NCBI RefSeq assembly: GCF_021155765.1
Contig: NC_060111.1
Span: 2,361,497-2,425,496, forward strand
Direction of reading: 5' to 3'
Origin: Diprion similis
Lineage: Eukaryota; Arthropoda; Insecta; Hymenoptera; Diprionidae
Length of the DNA stretch: 64,000 nucleotides
Below, one piece after another: positions 25,410-38,547 of the stretch. Under the pieces are notes generated by a model. It was not told the origin of the DNA and ran no database searches. It worked only from the letters and a program-made list of their open reading frames with translations. The first letter of the stretch is position 1; every line of letters starts with the position of its first letter. A program made the position numbers and the translations under genes.

Positions 25410-26049
25410 ATAATATAATATATACGTATATGTTTAACACAGTGTCGCGTGCCTGGAGGCATAAGAAGAAGCGGATTCATTGCCGCCAGTTTGATCTGGA
25501 ATATGGCAACTGATCATGAATAAGTCTATTATGATACAGTGAAAGAAATTCTATGATTCCGTGAAATCGTGTGTAATATACCGTTATTCCTTGCATGATA
25601 TATATAATATACTGGCTATACATATATATATATATATATATACGGAGACGTTAACAATCTAAAAAATTAATATTGTTCTTCAAATTGTGATGATGTCGTT
25701 TTGATAAGATGATAAAAAAAAAATCAGGACAAACAACAAATAATATTATAAACATACAAGAGATTCAAAGATTTTGGGGAAATCCAAAGAACTCACTTGA
25801 CAAAACACAATTAGCTTGATAAAATTATTTCTATCATTGCGATGCCCTCGACAACGCGCCTGTACATAATTTCTTTTATCGCTCTTACAATTAGAGTCAT
25901 GCGGACGATGCAGGATAACAAAGAAAAAAATATATATATAGACAGAATAGTCTGTTTCTTATATAATCTAAAACTATTTCCGCATGTGCAATAACAGCAA
26001 CAGCAGCGACAGATGTCAGACATTTGAAATATATATATATATATATATA

Positions 26050-26607
26050 TTAGGGTGGCGCAAAAAAACCGACTATTTTTTTTTTTTTTTAGTCTCGTGT
26101 GACAAAATGTTAGTTTTTGATGTTTTAAGAGTCCACTCCGAAGGACAGTTCAAAAAAAAAATTTTAAGAGGTCGCTCCACATTTTTTAAAACGTCGGAAA
26201 TCGTCAAAGATCGATTTTTTTTTTTTGTTTCAATTTTTTTTATCGTTACGGTATAATTTTGTAGACAAAAAAAAAATAAGTTTCCAAAAGTTTCAGTTCA
26301 AAATTTGAATTTTGAAAGGTCGCTCATAATTTTTTTTCAATTTTTTGGTGCATTTCTATAGATCTTTTCGAGCGACCTTTTAATATTCATATTAAAATTT
26401 CATAAATTTTTTCTCTTCAATTTAGTAAGAAAGAATCGATAACAATACACCACGACATGAATTAAAAATCAAAAAAAATACTGAAAATATAATGTTTTTT
26501 TATTTAACTGTCCTTTAGAGTGGGAAACATCAAAAACTAACATTTTGTCACACGAGACTCAAAAATAAAAAAATAAAAAAATAGTCGGTTTCTTTGCGCC
26601 ACCCTAA
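26050..26607 (+). mobile_element. MITE copy 1 (TTAGGGTGGCGCAAAAAA termini, TA-flanked)
   Basis: Begins TTAGGGTGGCGCAAAAAAACC and ends with the reverse complement (GCGCCACCCTAA). TA lies on both sides and a (TA)n microsatellite borders the left. Terminal inverted repeats extend inward for roughly 100 bp (AGTCTCGTGTGACAAAATGT on the left, its complement on the right). The internal part has no ORF of note. TA flanks fit Tc1/mariner-type target duplication, but no transposase is present, so it is non-autonomous. Confidence 0.85.
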
Positions 26608-28529
26608 TATATATGTATATCAACATTTGCCAGCCCAGCAATAATTCTGCGTCGATATCAAGGAAGGATCTTGTAATCGATTAAAAACATCTTCACCGTA
26701 CCGGTAATTTACAAGTATACGATAAAATTAAAAATCGTATAAAAAGAAAGTTCGATCGATATCAATTAATGTAATTGCGTGAGTGTGTATGTGAGTGCTG
26801 TCGGAAATCTCGATTGCATTGAAATTCGGCCGATGACCATCGGGCTCGAGAGCTTCGGATTCATTTGACCGGTGCGACTTGGCTTCTCGCATTTGTCACT
26901 GTTGCAAGATCGCGCGCGAGTGTCAAGACCAAGTGAGATTATTAATCTGTGGCTATTTGCTGTCTGTCTTGTCTGTCGCGTATCTAAACAATGGATACAC
27001 ATTAATTAAACGTAGTCGAGTGAACTGATTGTAAGTGCAGGCTGCAATTTTATTTAAATAAATATTAAACAATTAATGATAAAAAGTGTAAAAATAAAAG
27101 ACTTGATGTAATTTAGCTTTAAAATTCTCTTTCTCGGTTTGATATACGATTCACAATCCAAAGTCTTATTGTATACGTAAGTACCATTATCGTACCTTTG
27201 ATATGGGAGTTAACCTCAGCATCCTGTTCATCTCAAAAAATTCGATATACTATAATAATAACAATAAAGATCATGAAAAAAAATAAAAAATAAAATAAAG
27301 GTAATAAAAAATTTTCACGATTAAATTAAGCATCAAAATCACGACACGAACGAAAGAAAAACCCGCGAGAGTCAGCGAAGTACCCAAACCGAGGAGTCAC
27401 TCAACGGGGAAACGAGCGCGAACTATGGACGATGTAAGAGTGCCGCCGGGATATATGCGGGTCTCCTCTATACCCCGTGACCGATGTAAAATTGGAACGA
27501 AGATCCGTGTGTTGAATCAAGGATAAGAAAGGCGAACCGGGACAAAAAAAAGGTGTCAAAACTTCGCGTGAAGTTCGAAAAAATTTTATGTTAAACGTAA
27601 ATCGCACTACCTTTCGTTATTTTTATAATAATACAAGGTTCGACCTTTGTTTAATGATAATATAGAGGATGGATCTTGCCCGTTGGATTGTGCAAATTTT
27701 TTTCTTTTTATTTTTTTTTTTTCTTTTTGTAACAAAAAGCTAACATCGATTTAAAATTTTTTTTAAAGAATATTTGAAAATTAATTTTACAAATTCGTTT
27801 ATACCGCGAAAGTGAATCGAGCTACGAATGCTAATTTTCAGATTTAATATCCAACGAGAGTATCGAGTGTATATATATATATAGAAGTTCGTTGATAAGA
27901 ACCACCCGTTCTACACGTGTACATATTGTTATCACCAGATCTGTATAATAACGTCGCATTCTCGTTCGGCAACGATATTTCACGATTTTAATACGTTAGA
28001 GGTTAGAAGAAGAAATAAAAAAAACAGAAAAAAAAAAATTAAATTTCAGTCAAAGGTATCGATGTGTTCATGTAATTATACTTTCATTTTAGACATTTTT
28101 ATAACTTGGCTTGTGAGATACAGGATGCAGAGAAAACTTGACGTAAAAATGTTTTTTTTTATTTGTAATTTTTTTTTTTTTTTTTTTTTTTTTCAACTTA
28201 CCGACCTGCAAGCACAGTCAATTCCCACATTAAGCACGTAGACATACACGCACAGGCGTACATGCAATTGTTACATTCAATCTCCCCCCCTAGCAAGTAT
28301 TCAACTTGGCGCCGAAACGAATATAGCATATATTATATATATACATCTATATGTATATAAGCGGCACTTTTGAAGTGAGCAAATTAAATAAAGAATTTTC
28401 GCCGCCTCGCGAAGCAAATTTTACAACCGGTGACTCCAGATAGGTATTCAATTTATTATGTTATTGTTACACGATTCAGCGAGTTCAGGGTACAATCATT
28501 TTTCTGAAATAAAATAAAATTCTCTGACC

Positions 28530-28561
<32 letters not shown>

Positions 28562-28562
<1 letters not shown>

Positions 28563-29110
28563 TAGGGTGGCGCAAAAAAACCGAATATTTTTTTTTCTTT
28601 TCTGAGTCTCGTGTGACAAAATGTCAGTTTTTGATGTTTCCCACTCTAAAGGACAGTTAAATAAAAAAAAATTATATTTTCAGTATTTTTTTTGATTTTT
28701 AATTCATGTCGTGGTGTATTGTTATCGATTCTTTCTTACTAAATTGAAGAAAAAAATTTATGAAATTTTAATATGAATATTAAAAGGTCGCTCGAAAAGA
28801 TCTATAGAAATGCACCAAAAAATTGAAAAAAAATTATGAGCGACCTTTCAAAATTCAAATTTTGAACTGAAACTTTTGGAAACTTATTTTTTTTTGTCTA
28901 TAAAATTATACCGTAACGATAAAAAAAATTGAAACAAAAAAAAAAATCGATCTTTGACGATTTCCGACGTTTTAAAAAATGTGGAGCGACCTCTTAAAAT
29001 TTTTTTTTTGAACTGTCCTTCGGAGTGGACTCTTAAAACATCAAAAATTAACATTTTGTCACACGAGACTAAAAAAAAAACAAATAGTCGGTTTTTTTGC
29101 ACCACCCTAA
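28562..29110 (-). mobile_element. MITE copy 2, inverted relative to copy 1
   Basis: Near-complete reverse complement of copy 1 (26050-26607) with the same termini; TA and (TA)n flank it on both sides. Phrases such as the AATTCATGTCGTGGTGTATT core appear here on the plus strand and in copy 1 on the minus strand. Copies 1 and 2 therefore form a 550-bp inverted repeat pair separated by about 2 kb. Confidence 0.85.
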
Positions 29111-31579
29111 TATATATGTATATATTTTTTTTCGTTGCGGTGGAACAATCGTCGTTTTCTGAATTTCCCACGACTTAATTCCTAATTGACGAAATTCCCT
29201 GACCGGTTTTGATTTTTCAGGTTTTTCCGTAATTTTCGTTCTTTACGCAGTACGTTCATAACGAATGATGATAATAATAAATTCAGTGTCTGCACAGCGG
29301 CACAACAAACAATACATCCGACGACGACGATATTTCGTTTCGGGAATAAAATTCGCACATTATATTACCCGAGCGAATAATATTATGTACTTTACTGCCT
29401 AACGATTATAAATTACCGATCTATACATATAATACTATCGCGCATAATGTTAGCTTTTAGCAAACATGTATACTAGGATCATAGTCGTCGTTGTTTATTA
29501 TTAGTACATACAAGTTCTGCGAGGAGGGGAGGGGGGAGGGAAACTACTTTAATATATTGATATAATATTCGGTTGCTAAACACGTGCACTATACGAGGCA
29601 AACACAATATGCGATATAAACATAAAGAATCCAAATTCAATATGCTGCTTATACGATATTACGATATTTATACGTAGGTATATATATATATATATAAGGC
29701 ATGCTTACACAGCGGCTAGCGAGTATTCAAGTGATAAGAAAAGATATAGGATGTACGAAAAATGAAAACAAAAAAACAAAAAACAATTCAAACACGTACT
29801 TGATATTACATATGCAGATCTTTTGATATACTATATACGCCCCTTGAACGCGGAAGTTCGTTTGTTGTTTAACGATCTTAACGGGCGTGGTACAGGGAGA
29901 GAAAGAGAGAAAACGAAAAAATTTCAAGCCAAAATGAAGAAAAAATATAAATTATCATAGATTATTGTACCTGACGTCTGAGCAGCTCAACCGCGCTTTT
30001 TTGTAGCGCAAAATCCTGGTCGAACATCGTCGAGGTTTTTCACATTTCGTAGCTATTCATATATATATATTTGAGAATAGAATATAGATCAATGAAATAA
30101 GGTCCGATTCGTATACGAGTTTGTAAGTGTTGTAAAAAGCGAGAAGCTGACTGACCCTGTGAGTTTTGTTGTAGATACAGAGACCGTAAGAAGCACGTTA
30201 AGTTGCGATATACCTAGATAGTGAATTTTCGTCAACTAATGTATCAGTTCGACTTGAGCTTTGGTATTCTCATATCGAGCGTCTTATCAGAACCTCGTGA
30301 CGCAACTGATCACCGCATCTTATGTGAGAAAATTGGGGAATAGGTGGTTCCTGCATGTGCATATATAGTGCGGTGCAGTATAAACGTGAAAATTATCGAT
30401 TCAAAGTTTCATAAAAAAATCGCATCAATTTTATAACCCGAAGACGTTGTTTCGGCAAGCGTTAGCGGCGCCTGCATCGAAAACTGGGTCACAAACTTGA
30501 CTCGACTTGACTCGATTCATGGACGTATGATGTTATGTAAAGTGACGCATCGATGATATGAAACGAATTATTTGCAACCCTGAAACGAAAAACTAATCGA
30601 ATATTTTACACGGAAAGAACTATGTACTGTAGATTCTACATCTCTTATGGTGAGTATTACGGACGGCAGATTTTTTCGAGTATAAATTCATAGTAACTTC
30701 TTGCAAGATTTATGTACAACTGAGATGATAATAAGAGTTGCAAAATGATCAGGTAGATCAACCATAATTAATGTAAATTTGAGAGGTCATGAATTACATT
30801 TTTTTCTGTGTACCACAGACCGGGTTTCAAAAGGTTTGACGTTACGCCGGAATTGCGTTATCCTTAATTAATTAATTAATTGGCCGAAATAAAATACAAT
30901 TCACACACGTTTCGTGGTGCAAAAAACGATAAATCGCTCGTCGATTCTTAACGACATGTGTGATATACACATACTTCTATGCCATTTTAATGCCGTAGTA
31001 ATAATGATAGTAAGAAAATTTATTTCCCTCACAATATCCACGACATTTACAAAGATTAATGACCAATTAACGCGTGAATGATGCCTCGTGATCGCTACAG
31101 GCTTGGCAGCAATTCGATTCGCACGCGACAACACATCAAGTATCTCATCGCGGAAGTCTCATTCGTTTGTTGTTCGATTGATGACATTCACGTTGCATCG
31201 GTTTACTGTATAATTTAATCGTCATTCGTGACAAGTGTGATATAGTTTAAATTCCTTTGTCTACACAAAGGATCAATCGCTTCTCGATCAGATTTCGGAC
31301 AGCGTGGTGAATCGCTTTAGGAAAGCATATTCGCAAAAGTTAAAAGAATCCGCTATAACTAACCGGGAATATAACCTTCGTTCTTTCATATCCGTTTTTT
31401 TTTTTTGTCAACTTTTCCGCTACGGCTAGCAAATTAACGGTCCAAGAACGTGCCAAAACTAATATTTGTAGTAAAAAGTTGACTGTACCTGTAGACAAAC
31501 GCACACGTCAGTGCAGAGCTGTGTCGGTTTGCTGAAACTACGGAGGACTCTTGAGCTTTATACGTACGTATGAACAGTA

Positions 31580-31796
31580 ATGTTCATCAATGCCTTGGTC
31601 TTCAAACTAACTTGTTTTCGATTCTAAACAAAAATCGAGTTCGATTCCATACGAATTATATGACAATGACTCAAAATCTGTCACGCCGACTGCATCGCCA
31701 GTCATTGTCACATAATTCGTATAGAATCATCGAGCAAATGCGTTTTGTTTCGAACGTAAAACAAGTTAGCCGAAAGTCCAAGACATTAATGAACAT
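31580..31796. mobile_element. TA-flanked 217-bp foldback (long hairpin)
   Basis: Left arm 31580-31670 and right arm 31701-31796 are imperfect inverted repeats (roughly 80% by eye; for example TACGAATTATATGACAATGAC against GTCATTGTCACATAATTCGTA) around a 30-nt loop. TA dinucleotides (31578-31579, 31797-31798) flank it, fitting insertion of a foldback MITE. A hairpin RNA precursor is the alternative. The plus strand through it happens to be open for 89 codons, which follows from symmetry and is not taken as a gene. Confidence 0.7.
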
Positions 31797-32187
31797 TAAT
31801 GTAGACAATCCCACGAAGAATACCTTCAATAAAAAATGACTTCCACGTCTACTTTCGAGGCATTATTTTGTCAAAAGAATAGCGTTTAATTTCACAAAAT
31901 ATTTCTCGTCGTTGTAAAAAGACGACAATACGAGCAGAGCGTGTATTGCATGTAAGGAGTTATACGTGTACGTCAACCGTCGTCGCAGACGGTGGCGGCA
32001 TCTCTCAATACGTTTACGATCTTCTTAAATCGTCGAGACACGACTCGACCAACCAGGGTTACCCTGACTAGCAATAATAGGTACATACATATCCTTAATT
32101 AAATTGCAATCAGGCACTTTGCCTGGAGAAAAAGTTGAGGACATGTAACGACTAATTATCTCTTAACATCAGACGTTCGTCCCTCAC

Positions 32188-32376
32188 CTGAATTTGCATC
32201 GATGAAACGATGGTGCGAAAGGCGCAATTGTATGAATATATCGAGCCGTAGGAACGTCCAGGGTGGATGAAAACGGGTGTCAAAAGAGCGTCTCCTTTTC
32301 TCTCGGACTCGAAGATGGCACCATTCTGTTCCCCGTTTTTAAAACGGGGCAACAGAGAAACGGTTTCACCGCTCAT
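32188..32376 (-). CDS. Candidate alternative first coding exon
   Basis: ATG at 32376 opens 63 codons (MSGETVSLLPRFKNGEQNG..., ending SSMQIQ) that stop exactly at a consensus donor ATTCAG|GTGAGG in phase 0. The stretch is less AT-rich than its surroundings and looks like protein. No family was recognised. Its strand and phase would let it splice to the KIDINS220 acceptor at 19693, which is the nearest clear downstream coding exon in phase 0 apart from 22802. This is inference from phase only. Confidence 0.35.
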
Positions 32377-34048
32377 GTGATCCTCGCTGGGTAAGTATCG
32401 ACTGTTTACTTTAGGGATTAGAGTCGATTGATTTCAACGTTCTTCGTTTTTTGGTTTTCTTCAATTTTTCACTTCGGCGTCAAGAAGATGAACGAGATGA
32501 AACTTGTCAGGATTGAAATTCGTCGTTTTTCATTCTCGAGCATTTCTTTTCTACCTTCGGTCTGTCCTTCTTCCCAAAAATAATCCTCCAGCAGTACATC
32601 GCGTTTAATTTATCACATTCATAGCTTGACTATATAAGAAGAGTGGATCAGTGATGACTTGAACACTAAACGCGATGAGAACTGCGATATTCCCTAGTAA
32701 AAGAAACCGCGAAAAGTGAACAACTGCAACCGATAATTGATCAGCTTAAAAAAAATTAGATATATACTTTTGTCAGTTGACTTGAATTCACAGGTTGGCA
32801 CAGTACAAGATGTCAGCATAGATCGAAGCTTTCGTCGCTTGATTGACATTAAGCGTAACTGCTCATAACCAAGGAGTAATGAAACACGTTAAACTCAACG
32901 AAGAGACTGCACAACATATCGCCGCGTCGTCGAAAAGGAATCGACACCTCGGCCACTATCGATATCATCAAACGAACGAGATACTCTTTTTCCCCACACA
33001 ATTCTTGATAACAAGTTTAAACGTATATAATATGTATATATATATATATATATCGATCAGACTTAACGCAATAAGGTACACGACGAGTGGTTAAACATAA
33101 CGATAAACTGATCGTCGTTTGATTAGCTGTAACATTTCACTGCAAAAGCTTCGTTCGAAACTGATATAAATGAATAAGTTTGAAAGACTTTCCATTAAAT
33201 CTGGACAATTTCTATTCTAAGTTAGACGAAAAAAAATATCCGATCTGACGAACTTGAGAGAAGAAGAACGCGCCGAGTTCAACTGCCGCATACCGATTGG
33301 ATTGGATTCCCATCGTGGGTTCGATGGATGTATCTTTTCCAGACGTTGTGTGAAAATGATAAATGTATAAACAGAGCCGTGACTTAGCTTGAGGTCTAGA
33401 CTCTGCTCCTGTATTAAATATATAAGCTCAACTCATGGAATAATTTCAAGAACGCTCCGTTACTTTCCAACAACTCCATGCTGTGTTGTTATCTTGTAAA
33501 CAAAGATGCGGCGGCGTTGCAATTAACAAGTAGCTGCAGAGCGGAAAAGATAATTTCTTCTTTAATGTACCAATCGCTTATTTATACACATATACATGGT
33601 GCCATTGACTACATATGACCGGATAGTACAGACGCCTGACTAATTGGTACAACACGACGATGCGCGAATCGTTGCAATTCGTCACTGTCATTCGATACAA
33701 ATGTATAGTAACGCAGAATTTTACACGTACATAGATATATATGTGTGTATACATATATATATATAGGTATAATCGCAGCGCGTATTACGTATGCGTAATT
33801 AGCGGGAGATGAAGCTCATTAAAATTCTCCAAGAACTGAAAAACACCCCTTTGCGGGATTTTAAGAAAGGATTCAGCGGCGGGTAACCCAACGACGTGAA
33901 CGAGTAGACGCCATCTAATTGGCTTACTATCTCGGACTTGGCAGGCGTCTATGAATAACGTAACTCTAAAATTCTAATTTATTTTCGTTTTCCAATCGTA
34001 CGACTAAATTTGAAACATGAAAACAACAATTGGACGTATTTTACGTAT

Positions 34049-34083
<35 letters not shown>

Positions 34084-34164
34084 GTATACAGGAAGCAAAA
34101 TTATAAATATCCACACATTATACGTATAATGTGATTTCGAAGTTAAAATGTACGTGCTAGTTTC

Positions 34165-34345
34165 TGTTTACGGCATGGGCATTGAAAAGTCCACTTTTTG
34201 TGGCAGTTTTGCATGCCCGTAAACCGTTTTTTGGCTTGGATAATTTCAGTACTCGCTTCCGGCTCACTTCCGGCTCGCCTTCAGCTCGTCCTGAAATCTT
34301 TATCCTTGCCAAAAAAACAAGCGGTTTACGGGAATGCCACATAAA
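34165..34345 (-). repeat. Dispersed repeat family B, short copy
   Basis: Contains CATGCCCGTAAACCG and, about 100 bp on, CGGTTTACGGGAATGCCAC as inverted repeats around a core with CTTCCGGCTC repeated. Its reverse complement matches 38548-38691 and then 38870-38925 of the longer copy, lacking about 180 bp in between. Also bears GGCATGGGCATTGAAAAG. Confidence 0.7.
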
Positions 34346-34847
34346 TAGCTATTTCAATCCATTCTCTCTCATTAATTTTCTCTCTCTCTCTTTCTATTTC
34401 TTACTCTTATTCTATGTATGTATGTACATGTATAGATGTGTGTGTTATATTCGCACGTTTCTAGTTACGTACTTCCAAGAATAAAACGCACGCGTTTCTT
34501 CTATCGTATATAATAACGTATAGCGTGTTACGGTGCAGTACTGTAGTTATTAGTGACGTTTTCACGTTTGTAACGTTATTGGAATAATGCGTGTTCAGAA
34601 AAATTTTTCATATTTTGAAAGTTTAAAATCACCTGAAACTTGATAAACCATAAAATACAGAATTTAATTTATAACCTATAAAATCAAAAAGGCACGTTTG
34701 ATGAAAAACCAATTCAACGATGAAAAATTTTCTGACATCGTTACAATGTGTTTGTACCGGATTGAAATTCCGAAACCCGATGTTAAAAGTTCTGGTGGAG
34801 CACAATTCCGAAGAAACAAAATGCTGAAAAACTTAGATTTCTTTACT

Positions 34848-34900
34848 TCAAGTTTCGCCACCAAATAATTGGGAATCAAGTGCTTTCGGAACTTGATCCG
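34848..34900. repeat. Short dispersed repeat, shared with 40600-40655
   Basis: ACTTCAAGTTTCGCCACCAAATAATT followed by GAATCAAGTGCTTTCGGAA closely resembles ACTTCAAGTCTTGCCATCAAATAATT plus GAATCAGGCATTTTCGGAA at 40600-40655. Same orientation, about 80% identical by eye. Confidence 0.5.
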
Positions 34901-35984
34901 CCCTCAGTGCTCGTTACAGTGGCTCTTGTACTTGAATAAACTCTGCTCTAGAATCTACATAAATAATAAATCGATTTTTCTCAGTGTTTACTCTTTGTTT
35001 TACACACGCAAAATGAGTATATATAAAATCAGTATGCAAATGCGGCGCAACAACCGCACGCGACTTACATACGATATGCAAAAGTGGACTCTGGCGACGG
35101 CAATGCGGTCATTCGTGATAAGACGCGATTAACAAGCATCATTCTTTAACCTTCGACCATATGTAAGAAAGATTGGTATTTGCGTTAGGTAAACTTCGGA
35201 ATATATATATATATATTTATATATAGTAACAGGGTGTCCAGTTATTTGTGAAAATGTCATTGCATGAGAATTCCAGTTTTTCCAAACAAGAATCATTATT
35301 TATTCAGTTTGTTCTCACGTAAACAATAAATGAAAAATACAATAATCATAAGTGAAAGAATATTCTATATTTGACTAGAGCCGCAGATCATTGTGAGACG
35401 AATTTGTAAGAATTTGCTATCGCGTTCAATTTTCAAAAAGTCAGGGCTAAAAAATTTCACTTCTCACCGAATGGCTAAATTTTTATGAACGAAAGATGAA
35501 TTCTTCGAAATCATGAGTCAATGGTTAGCAATCGTTCTAATCAGCGATAATTTCGAAAATCAACATTTCGAACAAGTAATCTTTCGTTGTTTTATTGAAA
35601 TTGAATTTCGAAATTTAAAAAATCACCTTTTCAAGGCCACCACCCTATATTTGCACATATATAGCAGTGCTTTTAGCCGTAGAAAAAACTGACTTTGGAT
35701 AAAAATTCGTCGAACGAAAGTCAAAGATTAATTTTGACAAATGTAAAACCTTCGTTTCGGCCGAAATCTTTCAGGTCCTGAAAATAATCTGTAGAGCCCG
35801 ACCAAAACTTGGTTTTACCATTTTGTACAAAAATAAATCTTTGACTTTAACTCAACAAATTTTCACTCCACACATTTACCTGGTCACGAATGTGACTTCG
35901 AGACAAAAAAAAATTGGCACTTTAATCGATCGATCGGATTTCAATCGAATGAATACTACAGCCGTAAAGTATTTGTATGTATAC

Positions 35985-36134
35985 CTCATTCTTCCTGTTA
36001 GCAAGACCTTGTGGCCGAGTTGTTCGCAAAGCAAGAGCAGCAAACTGTCGTCGTCGAATTTCCGCCTGTAGAGTAACGACTTGTCTGTAACCCTTTGCGG
36101 GAGGAAACGTGGTTTTTGCTGTTCGATGAGACAT
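35985..36134 (-). CDS. Candidate alternative first coding exon
   Basis: ATG at 36134 opens exactly 50 codons (MSHRTAKTTFPPAKGYRQVV..., ending ANRKNE) up to a donor GAG|GTATAC in phase 0. The peptide is basic (several RR/RTTR motifs). No family was recognised. Like 32188-32376 it could be an alternative first exon of the minus-strand gene downstream (KIDINS220), or a false positive. Confidence 0.28.
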
Positions 36135-36738
36135 ATTCTTACGTTACGTTACGTTTACAGCTTGAACGTAGTGCGAAGCCTATATCATCATCTATAATCA
36201 ATCTACAATCTCCAATCACTGTGTGAGAATTAAATTGTTCTATAAATACTTCACTTTTTTCTGCACGCACTACCGCACGCACTGTCCATACACCACCACG
36301 TGTGCACTAAACATGATCAGTCACGAACACGCACACACGCGTATCGTCGTCACTATACAGTGCAGTGAAACGGCCGCATGATGACTCTGACAAATTGCGT
36401 AACAGCTGCTGTTAGTGTGAACGGTGATCTGCGTGATGACGATGATGTCGGATGTTTGTTTGTTTTTTGTTTTTTTTTTTTCCTTTTCTTTTTCTTGTTT
36501 TTTACACAACTTGTTTCTCATTGGTTCGTCATAGTTGCGAATCGCGTGTCTCGATGACACAGTGGCGACAATTATTTGACGAGTGTCAGCGGAGACGCGA
36601 AGCGGCAGTTTTGATACTGGTAATATCGTGATGTTGAACGTACAGCGGTGATTTGCAATACCCGAGAATTATTTTCAACTTTGCTTTTTACATTACATAT
36701 TATAGAGGTATATATACCTATATATATATGTGTGTATA

Positions 36739-37324
36739 TTAGGGTGGCGCAAAAAAATGGACTTTTTTTTTTTTTCCGAGTCTCGTGTGACGAAATGTTA
36801 GTTTTTCATGTTTTAAGAGCCCACTCCAAAGGACAGCTCGAAAAAAAAAATTTTAAGAGGTCGTTCCAAATTTTATAAAATGTCAAAAATCGTCAAAAAA
36901 TTAAATTGAAAAAATTATATTTTCAGTATTTTGTTTGATTTTTAATTCATGTCGTGGTGTATTGTTATCGATTCTTTCTTACTAAATTAAAGAAAAAAAA
37001 TTCATGAAATTTTAATATGAATATTGAAAGGTCGCTCGAAAAGATCTAAAGAAATGCACCAAAAAATTGAAAAAAAATTATGAGCGACCTTTCAAAATTC
37101 AAACTTTGAACCGAAACTTTCGGTAACTTATTTTTTTTATCTGTAAAATTATACTGTAACGAGCAAAAAATTTAAAAAAAAAAATCGATTTTTGACGATT
37201 TCTAACGTTTTAAAAAATGTGGAGCGACCTCTTAAAAAATTTTTTTTGAACTGTTCTTTGGAGTGGGCTCTGAAAACATCAAAAACTAACATTTTGTTAC
37301 ACGAGACTAAAAAAAAAAAATAGT
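36739..37324 (-). mobile_element. MITE copy 3, rearranged and truncated
   Basis: Left end TTAGGGTGGCGCAAAAAAATGG lies next to TA repeats. The core (AATTCATGTCGTGGTGTATT) is oriented as in copy 2, but the left arm resembles the opposite arm of the element (TTTTAAGAGCCCACTCC), so the same arm occurs inverted at both ends. The right terminus (about 25 bp ending GCGCCACCCTAA) is missing: sequence similarity stops near 37324. Confidence 0.8.
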
Positions 37325-38547
37325 TGAAGTTATAATAACGTAACATCGTAACGAAACATCAGGTAATAAATCATTATTTTAATATTTTTAAAGAACCAAC
37401 ATTTCGAAATATGATTATTTAGGGGAGATTAGTAGGGGAGTTGAAAAAAAAAATGAAAAGAACCAAAAAATAAATCACGTGGCGTTGCGGAAAATTAAAA
37501 GACGCAGGTGACCAAACGATTGTTATACAATTGTAACAATATCTCAAGGTTTCAAGACTATAATAATATAACAAAACGCGAAAAATAAGAAGACAATTCT
37601 CAATGTTAATACATATTAATACATATAGAAATTTTTTGAAAATCCCGGTATATTATAGTTTACAAAGTATGTAAATAAATTGTTATTACATTTATCTTTA
37701 CGACGCTGGATTTAAGAGCAGCGATTTTTTTAGTCGCAATATTTAAGGCACTCGAGTATGTTGTTTGTTTTAAATTTATCTACACAGCCTCAGGTCCTCT
37801 CTCATATTCCGTTTTCGCAGATAAATGACAATTCTAATAATCACACGTGTACGTATGTAGGTACGCGACCAGGATCCAGACCATGTCAACTTTTAAACGA
37901 GGTTTAAAAAATTAGCACCTCGCATCAGCAATAGAAGTAGCAACAATATAAAAAAAATTACCATTTCAGAGATAATTATTAGTATCACGTGCAAAGTAGA
38001 TATACTAACATATATAATACGCAATATTTATAAACAATTTAAACCTGTTAATATTCTATCATGAATAGCAAAAAAGCGTAAAAAAATATGTTGAAAAGTT
38101 CTCTAAATATACAAAAAAAAAAAATGGACTCAATGGGTTAAATTACCGTCTCAAGTTTGACGTTATACATAAGAATACCAATTATCGCATGAATAATAGG
38201 GAAATATGAAAATCTGTATCCTGACGTTTGTCCGTAAAGCATCGCAAAATTATTAATCTTTTGTCGTAGACAATGGAGACAATGGTACCAGGTAATCAGG
38301 TATATAACGACATACAAACACATATCGCGTAACGCGAGTAGGAAACCAATAAAATGAACATATGCAAACCTAACGCCGCATATACATGGAACTTTATTTT
38401 CCCACGACCATACCGAACACCATAAAACACGTAACACATCAGCCCGTCTATCTATCATTCCGTTATACCGTCAACCACGTGTCGCGTATGCTATAGGTAC
38501 TTGCATCACGAACAAGCAAGATGCACGACAAAAAACCACAGATTAGC

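Noticed and set aside
31570..31839. 89-codon plus-strand frame
   Set aside because: It runs straight through the inverted-repeat foldback, so its openness follows from the repeat, not from selection on a protein.
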